Source: Polymorphum gilvum SL003B-26A1
GTDB taxonomy: Bacteria > Pseudomonadota > Alphaproteobacteria > Rhizobiales > Stappiaceae
Direction: 5' to 3'
Length of the DNA stretch: 64,000 nt
Assembly (NCBI RefSeq): GCF_000192745.1
Contig: NC_015259.1
Span: forward strand, 883,001 to 947,000
The notes under the pieces were generated by a model. That model did no database searches. It was not told the DNA's origin and was given only the letters and a program-made list of their open reading frames with translations. Positions 46,095 through 56,023 of the stretch are shown here, in pieces (positions within the stretch are counted from its first letter, which is position 1; each line of letters starts with the position of its first letter). The translations under genes and the position numbers were made by a program.

Positions 46095-47390
46095 TCAGGT
46101 CTTGTCAACGACGATGGCTCGGAAGTCGTTGACATTCGTATAGGTCGGTCCCGGGACGAGCAGATCCGAGAGTGTCTCGAAAAAACCCGTGCTGTCGTTT
46201 CTGGCCAGAAATGAGGCGGCATCAAGGCCCCTGGCCCGCGCGCGGTCCAGTGTGCCGGGATCGACGAGGGCGCCGGCCGGATCTGTGGAAAGCCCGCGTC
46301 CGCCGTCGGTGCCGTCGGTGTCGCCCGCGAGCGCCGCAATGCCGGGAGCCCCGTCAAGAGCCAGCGCCAGAGCCAGCGCGTATTCCTGGTTCGGTCCGCC
46401 GCGTCCGTCGCCGCGAATCGTAACCGTCAGTTCGCCGCCCGACAAAAGCACACAGCGCCGTCCGGCCCCCGCCATCTCGCGGGCCAGGCGGGCGTGCTCC
46501 GCCGCGCGATCGCGTGCCTCGCCCTCCAGGCTGTCGCCGAGCAGTACGGCCACGTAGCCGGCAGCCTCGGCGACGCGCGCCGCCGCCTCGAGCGAGGCCT
46601 TCGGCCGGGCGACGATCCGGAAGGTGGTCGGCTCGAAGGCGGCATCGCCCGGCTTGGGGGTCTCGTTGGCCGGATCGGCAAGCGCGGCGCGGATCGAGGC
46701 GGCCGGCTCGATGCCGCGCGCAAGGCAGATCGCGCGGGCATCGGCGAGCGTCGTCGGATCCGGCACGGTCGGTCCCGAGGCGATCACCGCCGGGTCGTCG
46801 CGCGGCACGTCGGAGATCGCCAGCGTGGTCAGCCGTGCGCCGCGCCCGAGCGCCTGGGCCAGGTGGCCGCCCTTGATGCGTGACAGGTGCTTGCGCACGG
46901 TGTTGATCTCGTCGATCGTCGCGCCGGAGCGCAGCAGGGCCTTGGTCAGCGCCTGCTTGTCCGCCAGCGAGACGCCGGCGACCGGCGCGATCCAGTTGGC
47001 CGAGCCGCCGCCCGACAGCAGCACCACGACATGATCGCCCGGGCCGGCGGTCCGGGCGAGGTCGAGCACCCGCCGTGTGGCCTCGACGCCGGCCTCGTCG
47101 GGCACGGGGTGACCGGCCTCGACCAGTTCGAGGCTGCCGGTTGGCCGCGCATAGCCGTGGCGCGTTACGCACAGCCCGGTCAGACGGTCGGGCCCCAGCC
47201 CGCGGTCCTCGCGGTAGTGCCGTTCGGCAACCTCGGTCATCGCCCCACCCGCCTTGCCGGCGGCCAGCAGGACGATGCGTCCGTCGGCTTCGGGCAGGTG
47301 GGCTGGCAGGCACTGTGCGGGATGCGCCGCTGCCACGGCGGCATCGAACAGGCTCTTGAGGAAAGGTGCGAAACGGGTGTCGGTTGCCAT
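46095..47390 (-). CDS. gckA: Glycerate 2-kinase, MOFRL family
   Basis: 431 residues. The N-terminal DUF4147 domain has ILLAAGKAGGAM, HPVPDEAGVEATRRVL, LLSGGGSANW and DEINTVRKHLSRIKGG. The C-terminal MOFRL domain has LLSGGELTVTIRGDGRGGPNQEY-type motifs and ALAGDTDGTDG. It phosphorylates D-glycerate to 2-phosphoglycerate, feeding serine/glyoxylate or hydroxypyruvate carbon into lower glycolysis, next to the pyruvate kinase gene on the same strand. It starts divergently from the FGase-like gene (91 bp between start codons). Confidence 0.93.
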   Translation of the reverse strand: MATDTRFAPFLKSLFDAAVAAAHPAQCLPAHLPEADGRIVLLAAGKAGGAMTEVAERHYREDRGLGPDRLTGLCVTRHGYARPTGSLELVEAGHPVPDEAGVEATRRVLDLARTAGPGDHVVVLLSGGGSANWIAPVAGVSLADKQALTKALLRSGATIDEINTVRKHLSRIKGGHLAQALGRGARLTTLAISDVPRDDPAVIASGPTVPDPTTLADARAICLARGIEPAASIRAALADPANETPKPGDAAFEPTTFRIVARPKASLEAAARVAEAAGYVAVLLGDSLEGEARDRAAEHARLAREMAGAGRRCVLLSGGELTVTIRGDGRGGPNQEYALALALALDGAPGIAALAGDTDGTDGGRGLSTDPAGALVDPGTLDRARARGLDAASFLARNDSTGFFETLSDLLVPGPTYTNVNDFRAIVVDKT

Positions 47391-47481
47391 GCAATGGGTG
47401 TTGGTTCGCCGGGTGTGTTGCTCTATTCCTACGGAACTCCGATCCCTGCGTCATCCGCAATTGCGCCCGTCCGTGCCGATC

Positions 47482-48297
47482 ATGACCTGCCAGACCTCCG
47501 CCCGGCCCCAGGCCCATAGCGCGCCCTTCGTGCCGACCGAATCCGTCGAGGGTGACCTTGCCGGCGGGTTGCTGCTCCTTTGCGACCATGCCCGCAACGA
47601 CATCCCGGTCGAATACGGCGACCTCGGCCTGCCGGCAGATCAGTTCCGGCGTCACATCGCCTATGACATCGGCGTGCGTCCGCTGACGCTGGAACTGGCG
47701 CGCCGGCTGAACGCGCCGGCCCTGTTCACGACCTTCTCCCGGCTGCTGATTGATCCCAACCGCGGCGAGGACGATCCGACCATCGTCATGCGGTTGTCGG
47801 ACGGGGCCGTGGTGCCGGGCAATGCCCGCATCGATGCGGCGGAGCGGCAGTCCCGCATCGAGCGCTTCCACCGGCCCTATCACGATCTGATCGAGACGAC
47901 GCTCGACCGCATGCTCGCGCTTGGCTCCCCGCCGGTGGTGATATCGATCCACAGCTACACGCCGGTCTGGCGCGGCACGCCGCGGCCGTGGCACGCCGGC
48001 ATCCTGTGGGACAAGGACCCGCGCGCGGTGGTTCCCCTGCTGGAGGGTCTCGCGCGCGATCCCGCCCTGGTCGTCGGCGACAATGAGCCTTATGACGGCG
48101 CGCTCAAGAACGACACCATGTACCGTCACTGCACCTCGCGCGGCCTCGCCCATGCGTTGATCGAGGTGCGCCAGGACCTGATCGCGGACGAGACCGGCGT
48201 CGCCGACTGGGCGGAGCGCCTGACGCCGTTGCTCGCGGGTCTTGCCGGAATGCCCGCGTTGCGCGAAATCTGCCACTATGGATCGCGCGGCGACTGA
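47482..48297 (+). CDS. N-formylglutamate amidohydrolase-like protein, second paralogue
   Basis: 271 residues. The FGase fold is recognisable by LLLLCDHARNDIPVEYGDLG, HIAYDIGVRPLTLELARRL, SRLLIDPNRGEDDP, VVISIHSYTPVWRG, VGDNEPYDGALKNDTMYRH and GLAHALIEVRQDLI. It is divergent from the copy at 40274, with different residues around the first metal site (CDHARN rather than SPHSGH), so the substrate is likely different. ATG 47482 is chosen because the earlier frame is shadow. It is followed by DUF1244 and gapR genes on the same strand. Confidence 0.88.
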   Translation: MTCQTSARPQAHSAPFVPTESVEGDLAGGLLLLCDHARNDIPVEYGDLGLPADQFRRHIAYDIGVRPLTLELARRLNAPALFTTFSRLLIDPNRGEDDPTIVMRLSDGAVVPGNARIDAAERQSRIERFHRPYHDLIETTLDRMLALGSPPVVISIHSYTPVWRGTPRPWHAGILWDKDPRAVVPLLEGLARDPALVVGDNEPYDGALKNDTMYRHCTSRGLAHALIEVRQDLIADETGVADWAERLTPLLAGLAGMPALREICHYGSRGD

Positions 48298-48336
48298 CCG
48301 GCCCGCCCGAGCGGCCAATGCCAGGGAGAGACAGCG

Positions 48337-48639
48337 ATGAGCCTTGACGAGAAGACCCGCACCGAACTGGAAGCCGCCGCGTTCCGGCGCCTGGTCGAGC
48401 ACCTGCGCCAGCGGACCGACGTGCAGAATATTGACCTGATGAATCTCGCCGGCTTCTGCCGCAACTGCTTGTCCAACTGGTACCAGGAGGCGGCGCAGGC
48501 ACGCGGTATCGACATGCCGAAGGACGAGGCACGCGAGACCGTCTACGGCATGCCCTATGATGTCTGGAAGGAAAAGTACCAGACCGAAGCCTCCGAGGCC
48601 CAGAAGGAAGCGTTCAAGACCAGCCATCCCGGCCATTGA
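48337..48639 (+). CDS. DUF1244 family protein
   Basis: 100 residues. Recognisable DUF1244 features are [37 protein letters not shown] in pieces (the Cys pair in FCRNC is a hallmark) and [18 protein letters not shown]. It is small, soluble and helical. It begins 40 bp after the FGase paralogue and is probably in the same operon. The family is widespread in Proteobacteria and has no assigned activity; FCRNC could bind metal. Confidence 0.9.
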   Translation: MSLDEKTRTELEAAAFRRLVEHLRQRTDVQNIDLMNLAGFCRNCLSNWYQEAAQARGIDMPKDEARETVYGMPYDVWKEKYQTEASEAQKEAFKTSHPGH

Positions 48640-48752
48640 GACCGATTGCCATAGCGGGACCAGCGTCTGGTGTGGCGGCCAGGCGTCTTGACCGGCCGCC
48701 GGGAGTCTGGCAGGGCAATGCCCCGATCCAACCCAACAGGAGTAGCCTACCC

Positions 48753-49013
48753 ATGTCAGATCCGGGCGGCGTTGCCGCGGACCAGCTGCGAGCCTTTGTC
48801 GAGCGTATCGAGCGCTTGGAAGAGGAGAAGAAGGTCATCTCCGACGACATCAAGGACGTCTATGCGGAGGCCAAGGGCAACGGTTTCGACGTCAAGATCC
48901 TGCGCAAGGTGATCTCGCTGCGCAAGAAGCAGCCGCATGAGCGCGAAGAGGAAGAGGCCGTCCTCGACCTTTACCTGCAGGCCCTCGGCATGGCGGTTCA
49001 GGGCAACATGTAA
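48753..49013 (+). CDS. gapR: Nucleoid-associated protein GapR (DUF2312)
   Basis: 86 residues, mostly helical coiled-coil: [36 protein letters not shown], then [12 protein letters not shown]. This is the DUF2312/UPF0335 family; the Caulobacter member GapR binds AT-rich and overtwisted DNA as a tetramer and helps chromosome replication. AGGAG lies 9 bases before ATG 48753, and the upstream part of the open frame is shadow. A 13-bp hairpin begins 5 bases after the stop. Confidence 0.93.
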   Translation: MSDPGGVAADQLRAFVERIERLEEEKKVISDDIKDVYAEAKGNGFDVKILRKVISLRKKQPHEREEEEAVLDLYLQALGMAVQGNM

Positions 49014-49017
49014 CCTC

Positions 49018-49048
49018 GGACTGCGATGGGTTCGCCCCATCGCGGTCC
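49018..49048 (+). terminator. 13-bp stem-loop after gapR, probable terminator without U tract
   Basis: Arms 49018-49030 and 49036-49048 pair over 13 bp (one G-U) around a 5-base loop, 5 bases after the gapR stop. No T run follows, so termination efficiency is uncertain; mRNA protection is an alternative. Confidence 0.6.
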
Positions 49049-49130
49049 ACTCGCGCCCGTGCGGGCCCGGCCGCCGCAGCCTCGTCACGACCCGCCCGAA
49101 GGTCATCGGGTCGGGCCTCCCTCCCGGAGG

Positions 49131-49190
49131 TCACCCGGGCGAGCAGCCCTCCGCCGTCACCCCGGGCGAGCAGCGCGAGACCCGGGGCCT
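49131..49190. repeat. REP-like palindromic intergenic repeat
   Basis: Two copies of TCACCCGGGCGAGCAG (49131-49146; 49157-49173 with one extra C) lie about 26 bp apart. The second continues into the imperfect inverted repeat ACCCCGGGC ... GACCCGGGG (to 49188). Short GTCACCCCGGG...CCCGGGG palindromes scattered between genes are known from rhizobial genomes. Only one locus is visible here. Confidence 0.55.
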
Positions 49191-49351
49191 GTTCGTTGCC
49201 AGAGCGTTGGTTGATTGGCTCGGTGCGCACCGCTGCGCCCTTGGCGCTTGGCCCCGATTCTGCGCTTGGCTGCGGCCGATCTCACGCTAGGAACGCAGGG
49301 CACGGGCGGGACAGCCCGCCTCGCACCGCTTGCGGCTCGTCGGACTGCGGC

Positions 49352-51169
49352 TCAGCGGGTGAACATGACCGGAAGGACGACCACGGCGGCGCCGGCGAAG
49401 CGGTCCGTGCGCAGGTCGTCGTACGGCAGTCTGTCGAAGCCCTTGCTCAGGAACCGGTTGCCCGGCGCCAGGAAGGTGTTCAGGGCGCGCTGGTTCGGGT
49501 GGCTGAGCATCGAGAACGTGCCGTTGCGGGTCGTCGCGGTTCCGGAGATCAGCTGCGGCGCGGACTTGTCGGGCAGGCTGGCGAAGCCGGCCAGCGGATC
49601 GTGAATCACGGCCGGCGGAACCTGACCGGAAACGGACGTCGGCCTGGCGGGCTTGTTGCGGGCCTCGGCGGCTCTTGCGGCAGCTGCCGCGACCTTCTCC
49701 TGCAGCAGAGACTGGGCTGTCGGCTGGGCCGGCGTTCCGGTCGCCGAGGCATAGGCAAGGGTGCTGGTGCCGATCTGGGGCTTGCGAGCAGCGTCCGGAT
49801 CGCCGCCGGTCGCGGCGACGATGGCGGCAACCGGGTCCGTCGCCGTGGAGGCAACGAGCGCGGCGGGCTTGATCGGCGGCAGGGCGAAGCGGCCGGCGTC
49901 GGCCGGCGCGACGGTCGCAGTGCTCGCAATGATCGGGGTGGAGGCCGCCGCGGGTGCGGCGCCGCTTTCGAGCGCGAGGCGCTGGGAATCGAGCGTGTTC
50001 GGCGCGGCCGTGGCAGCCGAGGCGAGGGTCAGAGTGCCGGCCGCCGGCTGCGGCTTGGTGCGCGGCAGCGCGGTGGCCACCAGTGCCGGCACGGACACGG
50101 CCGGTGCGGGGTCTTCGGTCGGCTGGGGGGCGGCTTCCGCTTTGAGCACGGGCACCGGCGGTGCGACGGTGACAGGGGCGTTGGCGCCGGCCGTCGAGGC
50201 GTTGGCGGTCTGCCCGACGCCCGGAGCGTTGCCCGGAACGGCGCCCGGCGGAACCGGTGCGCCCGGCCGCACGGCCGCGACGCGGGCGGAGGCGACCGCC
50301 TCTTCGTTGTCCTCCTCCTCGTCGGAGAACAGGGCGGCGAGGAAGTTCCTGCTGCGTCCGGGGGCGGGGCGGACCAGGTCGCCATCCTGGCCGGCGGTCA
50401 GATTCTGGCCGGTGGTACGCGGCCCGGTGCCCGAAGGCGCGGCGGCGGCGACCACGGTCGGCGACGAACGGCGCCCGGACTTGAGGTCGGCGAGCGCCTG
50501 CTGATATCCGGCCATCGGCTTGCCGTCGGACGGGATGTGAACGGTTCGCCCATCGGGGAAGACCTTGGCAAGCTGGGCGCGGGACATCTTCGGCCAGTGC
50601 CGCACGCTGCCGGTATCCAGATGGACGAAGGGCGAGCCGGAGGTCGGATAGAAGCCGACGCCGCCGACCTGCTTGCGCAGGCCCGTGGCCCGCAGGGTTG
50701 TCAGGTCGACGCCGGGGATGAAGAAATCCATCGCCTTGCCGCGCGTGTGCTGGCTGTTCTGGGCTACCCCGCGTGAACGTTGGCGCAGCATGTTGTTGGT
50801 GGCCGGAGAGCGGTAGCTGGAGACCACGTGGATGTAATCGCGCCCGCCGACCTCCTGATACACTTCCCAGACTAGGTCCAGCAGCTGCGGGTCGATGGTG
50901 GTCATCTCGTTGCGACGCCAGTCACGCAGGAAGCGGTTGATGTCGCGCAGGCCGGAGGGAACGTAGCGACCGTTCTTCTTGAAGGTGATCTCCACCCGTT
51001 CCTTGGTGTGCGTGTTGTAGAGCTTGAGGGTCCTGGTTTCCGCATGAGCGGCGGAAAGATCCGGAACGATCAGGAGCGGCGCCAGGAGGAGGGCGCCCAA
51101 TACGCATACAAGAGCCGCGGCACGCTGCAACCCCTTGACGGCGTAGCTTCGAACTATCCGTTCACGCAA
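49352..51169 (-). CDS. DUF882 (peptidase M15-like) exported protein with long Ala/Pro-rich tail
   Basis: 605 residues from a TTG start (GAGAAG upstream). A signal or anchor segment (about 15-43) ends AAHAET. The DUF882/M15_2 domain (about 45-200) has LKLYNTHTKERVEI, VVSSYRSPATN, SQHTRGKAMDFF (zinc His and Asp) and FVHLDTGSVRHW (His). This fold cleaves or binds peptidoglycan peptides. The remaining 400 residues are low-complexity, Ala/Pro/Thr-rich, ending in a small domain (about 520-605: LISGTATTRNGTFSML, NRFLSKGFDRLPYDDL). It is twice the length of minimal DUF882 proteins. It is probably an envelope enzyme or a wall-bound scaffold. Confidence 0.85.
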   Translation of the reverse strand: MRERIVRSYAVKGLQRAAALVCVLGALLLAPLLIVPDLSAAHAETRTLKLYNTHTKERVEITFKKNGRYVPSGLRDINRFLRDWRRNEMTTIDPQLLDLVWEVYQEVGGRDYIHVVSSYRSPATNNMLRQRSRGVAQNSQHTRGKAMDFFIPGVDLTTLRATGLRKQVGGVGFYPTSGSPFVHLDTGSVRHWPKMSRAQLAKVFPDGRTVHIPSDGKPMAGYQQALADLKSGRRSSPTVVAAAAPSGTGPRTTGQNLTAGQDGDLVRPAPGRSRNFLAALFSDEEEDNEEAVASARVAAVRPGAPVPPGAVPGNAPGVGQTANASTAGANAPVTVAPPVPVLKAEAAPQPTEDPAPAVSVPALVATALPRTKPQPAAGTLTLASAATAAPNTLDSQRLALESGAAPAAASTPIIASTATVAPADAGRFALPPIKPAALVASTATDPVAAIVAATGGDPDAARKPQIGTSTLAYASATGTPAQPTAQSLLQEKVAAAAARAAEARNKPARPTSVSGQVPPAVIHDPLAGFASLPDKSAPQLISGTATTRNGTFSMLSHPNQRALNTFLAPGNRFLSKGFDRLPYDDLRTDRFAGAAVVVLPVMFTR

Positions 51170-51474
51170 ATCACTTCTCGCAGTCTGACGGTCTTCCGAC
51201 CGGTTTGCACCCCCCCGATCACGGGAGTGAAACTAGCCGCCCCAAGTTAAGAACATTTTACCGTGATTTCATTTGAGGCCCAATAGTGGCGGAAATGCAA
51301 CGTCTGACAAGAAAATATCCCGCAGTCCTCTGTTTTCATTCAAATATATGATTTTAAATGAAAAAATATCAAAACGTCGACCGTTTGCGTCGCCCCGACG
51401 GGCCTTTCCGGCGCCTGATCTTGTCGCGAAAGGAGGACACGCAAGCGGATTCGTCGGTTCGGGCGGCCCCCGGC
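51170..51474. other. 305-bp AT-rich intergenic region upstream of the DUF882 gene
   Basis: It is markedly AT-rich at 51240-51380 against a GC-rich background. It contains the long palindrome at 51333-51364 and a CtrA-like TTAA-N7-TTAC at 51247-51261. It separates the sigma-54 regulator stop from the DUF882 start on the same strand, so it should hold the DUF882 promoter. No gene is supported. Confidence 0.6.
51333..51364. promoter_or_regulatory. AT-rich 12-bp inverted repeat, operator-like
   Basis: TTTTCATTCAAA (51333-51344) and TTTAAATGAAAA (51353-51364) are inverted with one mismatch around an 8-base spacer. No U tract follows on either strand, so it is not an evident terminator. It is a candidate binding site for a dimeric regulator upstream of the DUF882 gene. 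Confidence 0.5.
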
Positions 51475-52977
<1,503 letters not shown>

Positions 52978-53183
52978 GGTGATGGGGCCTCGTCTGCGCC
53001 GCGAACGGCTGGCAACTGTTCCAATTCGGGCCATCTTGGTCGAAGGCGGGTAAACAAATCGTCCACCCGATGGCAGCCCGTGCTGAGGCCGGCGATTGCC
53101 GAACCGGGGCATTGCGCCCTAAACAGGGGGAATGCCGGCTCGCGTCCGCGTCCAGCCGGCCGCGACATCCAACCGGAGGACCC

Positions 53184-54998
53184 ATGACCCGTTCCGATCC
53201 CGCCCGATCCGCCGCCGCCCTCGGCAGCCTGCCCGAATGGGACCTGACGGATCTCTATCCCGCGCCCGATGCGCCGGAGGTCAAGGCGGACCTCGCCGCC
53301 GCGCTGGACCGTTCGAAGGCCTTCGAGACGGCCTACAAGGGCACGCTGGCGGATCTGGCGTCCGGCGACCGCGCCGGCCTGCTCGCCGCGGTCAAGGCCT
53401 ACGAGGCGCTGGAGGACCTGCTCGGCCGGCTGATCTCCTTCGCCGGCCTGGTCTATTCCGGCCAGACCACGGATCCGGCGCGGCAGAAGTTCTACGGCGA
53501 CGTGCAGGAGCGCATCACCACCGCCGGCTCGCATCTGCTGTTCTTCACCCTGGAGCTCAACTCGATCGACGACGCGGTGCTGGAGGCGGCGCTTGCCGCC
53601 GACGCGGGCCTTGCCCATTACCGGCCCTGGTTCGAGGATCTGCGCAAGGAGAAGCCTTACCAGCTCGAGGACCGGGTCGAGCAGCTGTTCCACGAGAAGT
53701 CGGTGACCGGGCGCGGCGCCTGGAACCGCCTGTTCGACGAGACCATCGCCTCGCTGCGCTTTTCCGTCGACGGTCGCGAGCTCGCCGTCGAGCCGACGCT
53801 GAACCTGCTGCAGGACGCGGATCCTGCGACCCGGAAGGCGGCCGCCGAGGCGCTGGCGGCGACCTTCCGCGACAATCTGCGGCTGTTCACGCTGATCACC
53901 AACACGCTGGCCAAGGACAAGGAAATCTCCGACCGCTGGCGCAAGTTCGAGGACATCGCCGACAGCCGCCACCTCGCCAACCGGGTCGAGCGCGAGGTCG
54001 TCGACGCCATGGTCGCCGCCGTGCGCGAGGCCTATCCGCGCCTGTCGCACCGCTACTACCGCCTCAAGGCGCGCTGGCTCGGCATGGAGCGGCTCAACCA
54101 CTGGGACCGCAACGCGCCGCTGCCCAAGGCCGACACGCGCGTCATTCCCTGGGAGGAGGCGCGCGACACGGTGCTTGCCGCCTATGCCGGCTTCTCGCCG
54201 GAGATGTCGGAGATCGCCGGGCGGTTCTTCGTCCGAAACTGGATCGACGCCCCGGCGCGCGATGGCAAGGCGCCCGGCGCCTTCGCCCACCCGACCGTGC
54301 CGAGCGCGCATCCCTATGTGCTGGTCAACTACCTGGGCAAGACGCGCGACGTCATGACGCTCGCCCATGAGCTCGGCCACGGCGTCCACCAGGTGTTGGC
54401 GGCGCCGAACGGGCCGCTGATGGCGCCGACGCCGCTGACGCTCGCCGAGACGGCGTCCGTGTTTGGCGAGATGCTGACCTTCCGCGCTTTGCTCGACAAG
54501 GCGACGACGCCGGCCGCGCGCAAGGTCATGCTGGCAGCCAAGGCGGAGGACATGATCAACACCGTCGTGCGCCAGATCGCCTTCTACACCTTCGAGCGCA
54601 AGGTGCACGCGGAGCGCCGCGACGGCGAGCTTACGTCGGAGCGGATCGGCGAGATCTGGCTCGAGGTGCAGGCCGAGAGCCTCGGTCCGGCGATCCGGCT
54701 CGGCGAGGGGTACGAGACCTTCTGGACCTACATCCCGCATTTCATCCACTCGCCGTTCTACGTCTATGCCTATGCCTTCGGCGACTGCCTGGTGAATTCG
54801 CTCTATGCGGTCTACCAGGAGGCCGAGGAAGGCTTCGCGAAGAAGTACTTCGCCCTGCTGAAGGCCGGCGGCACGCGGCACCATTCCGAGTTGCTCGCGC
54901 CCTTCGGCCTCGATGCGGCGGACCCGGACTTCTGGAAGAAGGGCCTGTCCGTGATCGAGCGCATCATCGACGAACTGGAGGCAATGGACGGCGCGTGA
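53184..54998 (+). CDS. pepF: Oligoendopeptidase F, M3 metallopeptidase
   Basis: 604 residues. The M3B family zinc motif is LAHELGHGVHQ (HEXXH, about residue 395), with the third ligand Glu in TLAETASVFGEM. N-terminal helical lobes (LPEWDLTDLYP, the classic PepF start) enclose a narrow channel that admits only short peptides. It is cytoplasmic and degrades 7-17 residue peptides, including signal-peptide fragments. GGAGGA precedes ATG 53184. It is divergent from the sigma-54 regulator. Confidence 0.95.
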   Translation: MTRSDPARSAAALGSLPEWDLTDLYPAPDAPEVKADLAAALDRSKAFETAYKGTLADLASGDRAGLLAAVKAYEALEDLLGRLISFAGLVYSGQTTDPARQKFYGDVQERITTAGSHLLFFTLELNSIDDAVLEAALAADAGLAHYRPWFEDLRKEKPYQLEDRVEQLFHEKSVTGRGAWNRLFDETIASLRFSVDGRELAVEPTLNLLQDADPATRKAAAEALAATFRDNLRLFTLITNTLAKDKEISDRWRKFEDIADSRHLANRVEREVVDAMVAAVREAYPRLSHRYYRLKARWLGMERLNHWDRNAPLPKADTRVIPWEEARDTVLAAYAGFSPEMSEIAGRFFVRNWIDAPARDGKAPGAFAHPTVPSAHPYVLVNYLGKTRDVMTLAHELGHGVHQVLAAPNGPLMAPTPLTLAETASVFGEMLTFRALLDKATTPAARKVMLAAKAEDMINTVVRQIAFYTFERKVHAERRDGELTSERIGEIWLEVQAESLGPAIRLGEGYETFWTYIPHFIHSPFYVYAYAFGDCLVNSLYAVYQEAEEGFAKKYFALLKAGGTRHHSELLAPFGLDAADPDFWKKGLSVIERIIDELEAMDGA

Positions 54999-55099
54999 GT
55001 CGCGGGCATGCCTCGGAAGGCGAAGCGTCCGCAGGCGCGGCGAGAGGCGATCCGCCGGGGCGATGCCCGTGGCACGGCGGAAGGACATGTGATATTTTT

Positions 55100-55118
55100 G
55101 GTATTACCTTTTGATACC
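55100..55118 (+). promoter_or_regulatory. Inverted repeat in the toxin-antitoxin promoter
   Basis: GGTAT (55100-55104) and ATACC (55114-55118) flank a 9-base spacer in an AT-rich patch 13 bases before the antitoxin ATG, overlapping the likely leader. RHH antitoxins usually repress their own operon at such palindromes. Confidence 0.5.
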
Positions 55119-55130
55119 CGAGGAGCGTCC

Positions 55131-55415
55131 ATGCCTGCTGCCCATCCCGTCACCGTGAAGCTCGATCCGGATGTTCACGATCGGGTCCGCCAGCTCGCCA
55201 AGGCGCAGCGCCGCTCCGCGCATTTCCTGATGCGCGAGGCGATCACCCAGTATGTCGAGCGCGAGGAAAAGCGCGAGGCGCTCAGGCAAGATGCGATGAC
55301 CGCCTGGGGAGCCTATCAGGCGACCGGTCGGCACGTCCCCCACGCCGAGGCTGATGACTGGCTGGCGCGGCTCGAGGCTGGGGAGGACGTGGACCCGCCG
55401 CAATGCCGCGATTGA
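55131..55415 (+). CDS. Ribbon-helix-helix antitoxin (CopG/ParD type)
   Basis: 94 residues. The N-terminal ribbon-helix-helix has the beta-strand HPVTVKLDPDVHDRVRQLA followed by RRSAHFLMREAITQYVERE. The C-terminal half (about 55-94, acidic, AWGAYQATGRHV) is the flexible toxin-neutralising part. CGAGGAG lies just before ATG 55131. It overlaps the ParE-like toxin gene by 13 bp. An inverted repeat in the promoter suggests autoregulation. Confidence 0.92.
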   Translation: MPAAHPVTVKLDPDVHDRVRQLAKAQRRSAHFLMREAITQYVEREEKREALRQDAMTAWGAYQATGRHVPHAEADDWLARLEAGEDVDPPQCRD

Positions 55416-55696
55416 TCTGGACGCCGGAAGCCCTGCGGGACGTCCAGCGCTGCTACCGCTTCCTCGCCTTGAGGAACCCCGCCGCCGCGTCCCGTGCCGT
55501 GCGGGCGATACGCGAGGAAATGCAGGTGGTGGCGGCGCATCCCGGCGCGGGGCGCCCGGTCGAGACGATGGATCCGGCGTTCCGGGAATGGCTGATTGGT
55601 TTTGGCGACAGCGGCTATGTCGCGCTGTACCGGCTGGACGGCGATGTGGCGGTGGTCCTGGCCGTCCGCCACCAGAAAGAAGCGGGGTATTCCTGA
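55403..55696 (+). CDS. ParE/RelE-family toxin
   Basis: 97 residues. ParE-fold features are LIWTPEALRDVQRCYRFLAL, IREEMQVVAAHPGAGRPVE and the C-terminal strand VALYRLDGDVAVVLAVRHQKEAGY, with the family-typical basic His/Arg near the end. ParE toxins poison gyrase, while related RelE toxins cut mRNA; sequence alone does not decide. The start lies inside the antitoxin gene, so the two are coupled. It is a chromosomal type II pair in an otherwise housekeeping stretch. Confidence 0.9.
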   Translation: MPRLIWTPEALRDVQRCYRFLALRNPAAASRAVRAIREEMQVVAAHPGAGRPVETMDPAFREWLIGFGDSGYVALYRLDGDVAVVLAVRHQKEAGYS

Positions 55697-56023
55697 GCCA
55701 TCCCTTGCGTTCCGAAGGCGGGCCTGCGGCTGGGACCGGGTCGGTGGATCGGCAAGGAACCGAAGCTGCCAGAGGAGGGCCCGCGTGCAGGCGACATTGC
55801 TGCCGGCCTGCGACGTCGCGCGCCGCGAGACCAGCCCGGACGGGCTGCTCGACCTTTCCGTGAGCCCGGATTATCTTCGACGCAAATCCGTTGAACGGGT
55901 TGGACCACGAGGTCATGGAGCAGTTGGACCGATGAGGGCGATCAGTGACATGCCAGGGCTGCGCGCGATGGTGCGGCTGGAGCTGGCCCATGCGGCACGC
56001 GGCACACCCGCCCCCGCCGCATC
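55697..56023. other. 327-bp intergenic region after the toxin gene
   Basis: GC-rich, with no supported gene. Short open frames (for example a 31-residue one ending at 56027) lack a ribosome site and overlap the next gene. It presumably holds the promoter of the DUF3445 gene. No terminator with a U tract was seen after the toxin gene. Confidence 0.5.

Larger units (their letters stand above)
49014..49351. other. 338-bp intergenic region with hairpin and palindromic repeats
   Basis: Between gapR and the convergent DUF882 gene there is no supported gene. It contains the gapR hairpin (49018-49048) and a cluster of GTCACCCGGGCGAGC-like repeats (49131-49190). The rest (49191-49351) is GC-rich with open frames lacking ribosome sites. 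Confidence 0.6.

Noticed and set aside
46354..48636. A 760-codon minus-strand open frame over glycerate kinase, FGase and DUF1244 genes
   Set aside because: It is a shadow of three recognisable genes on both strands.
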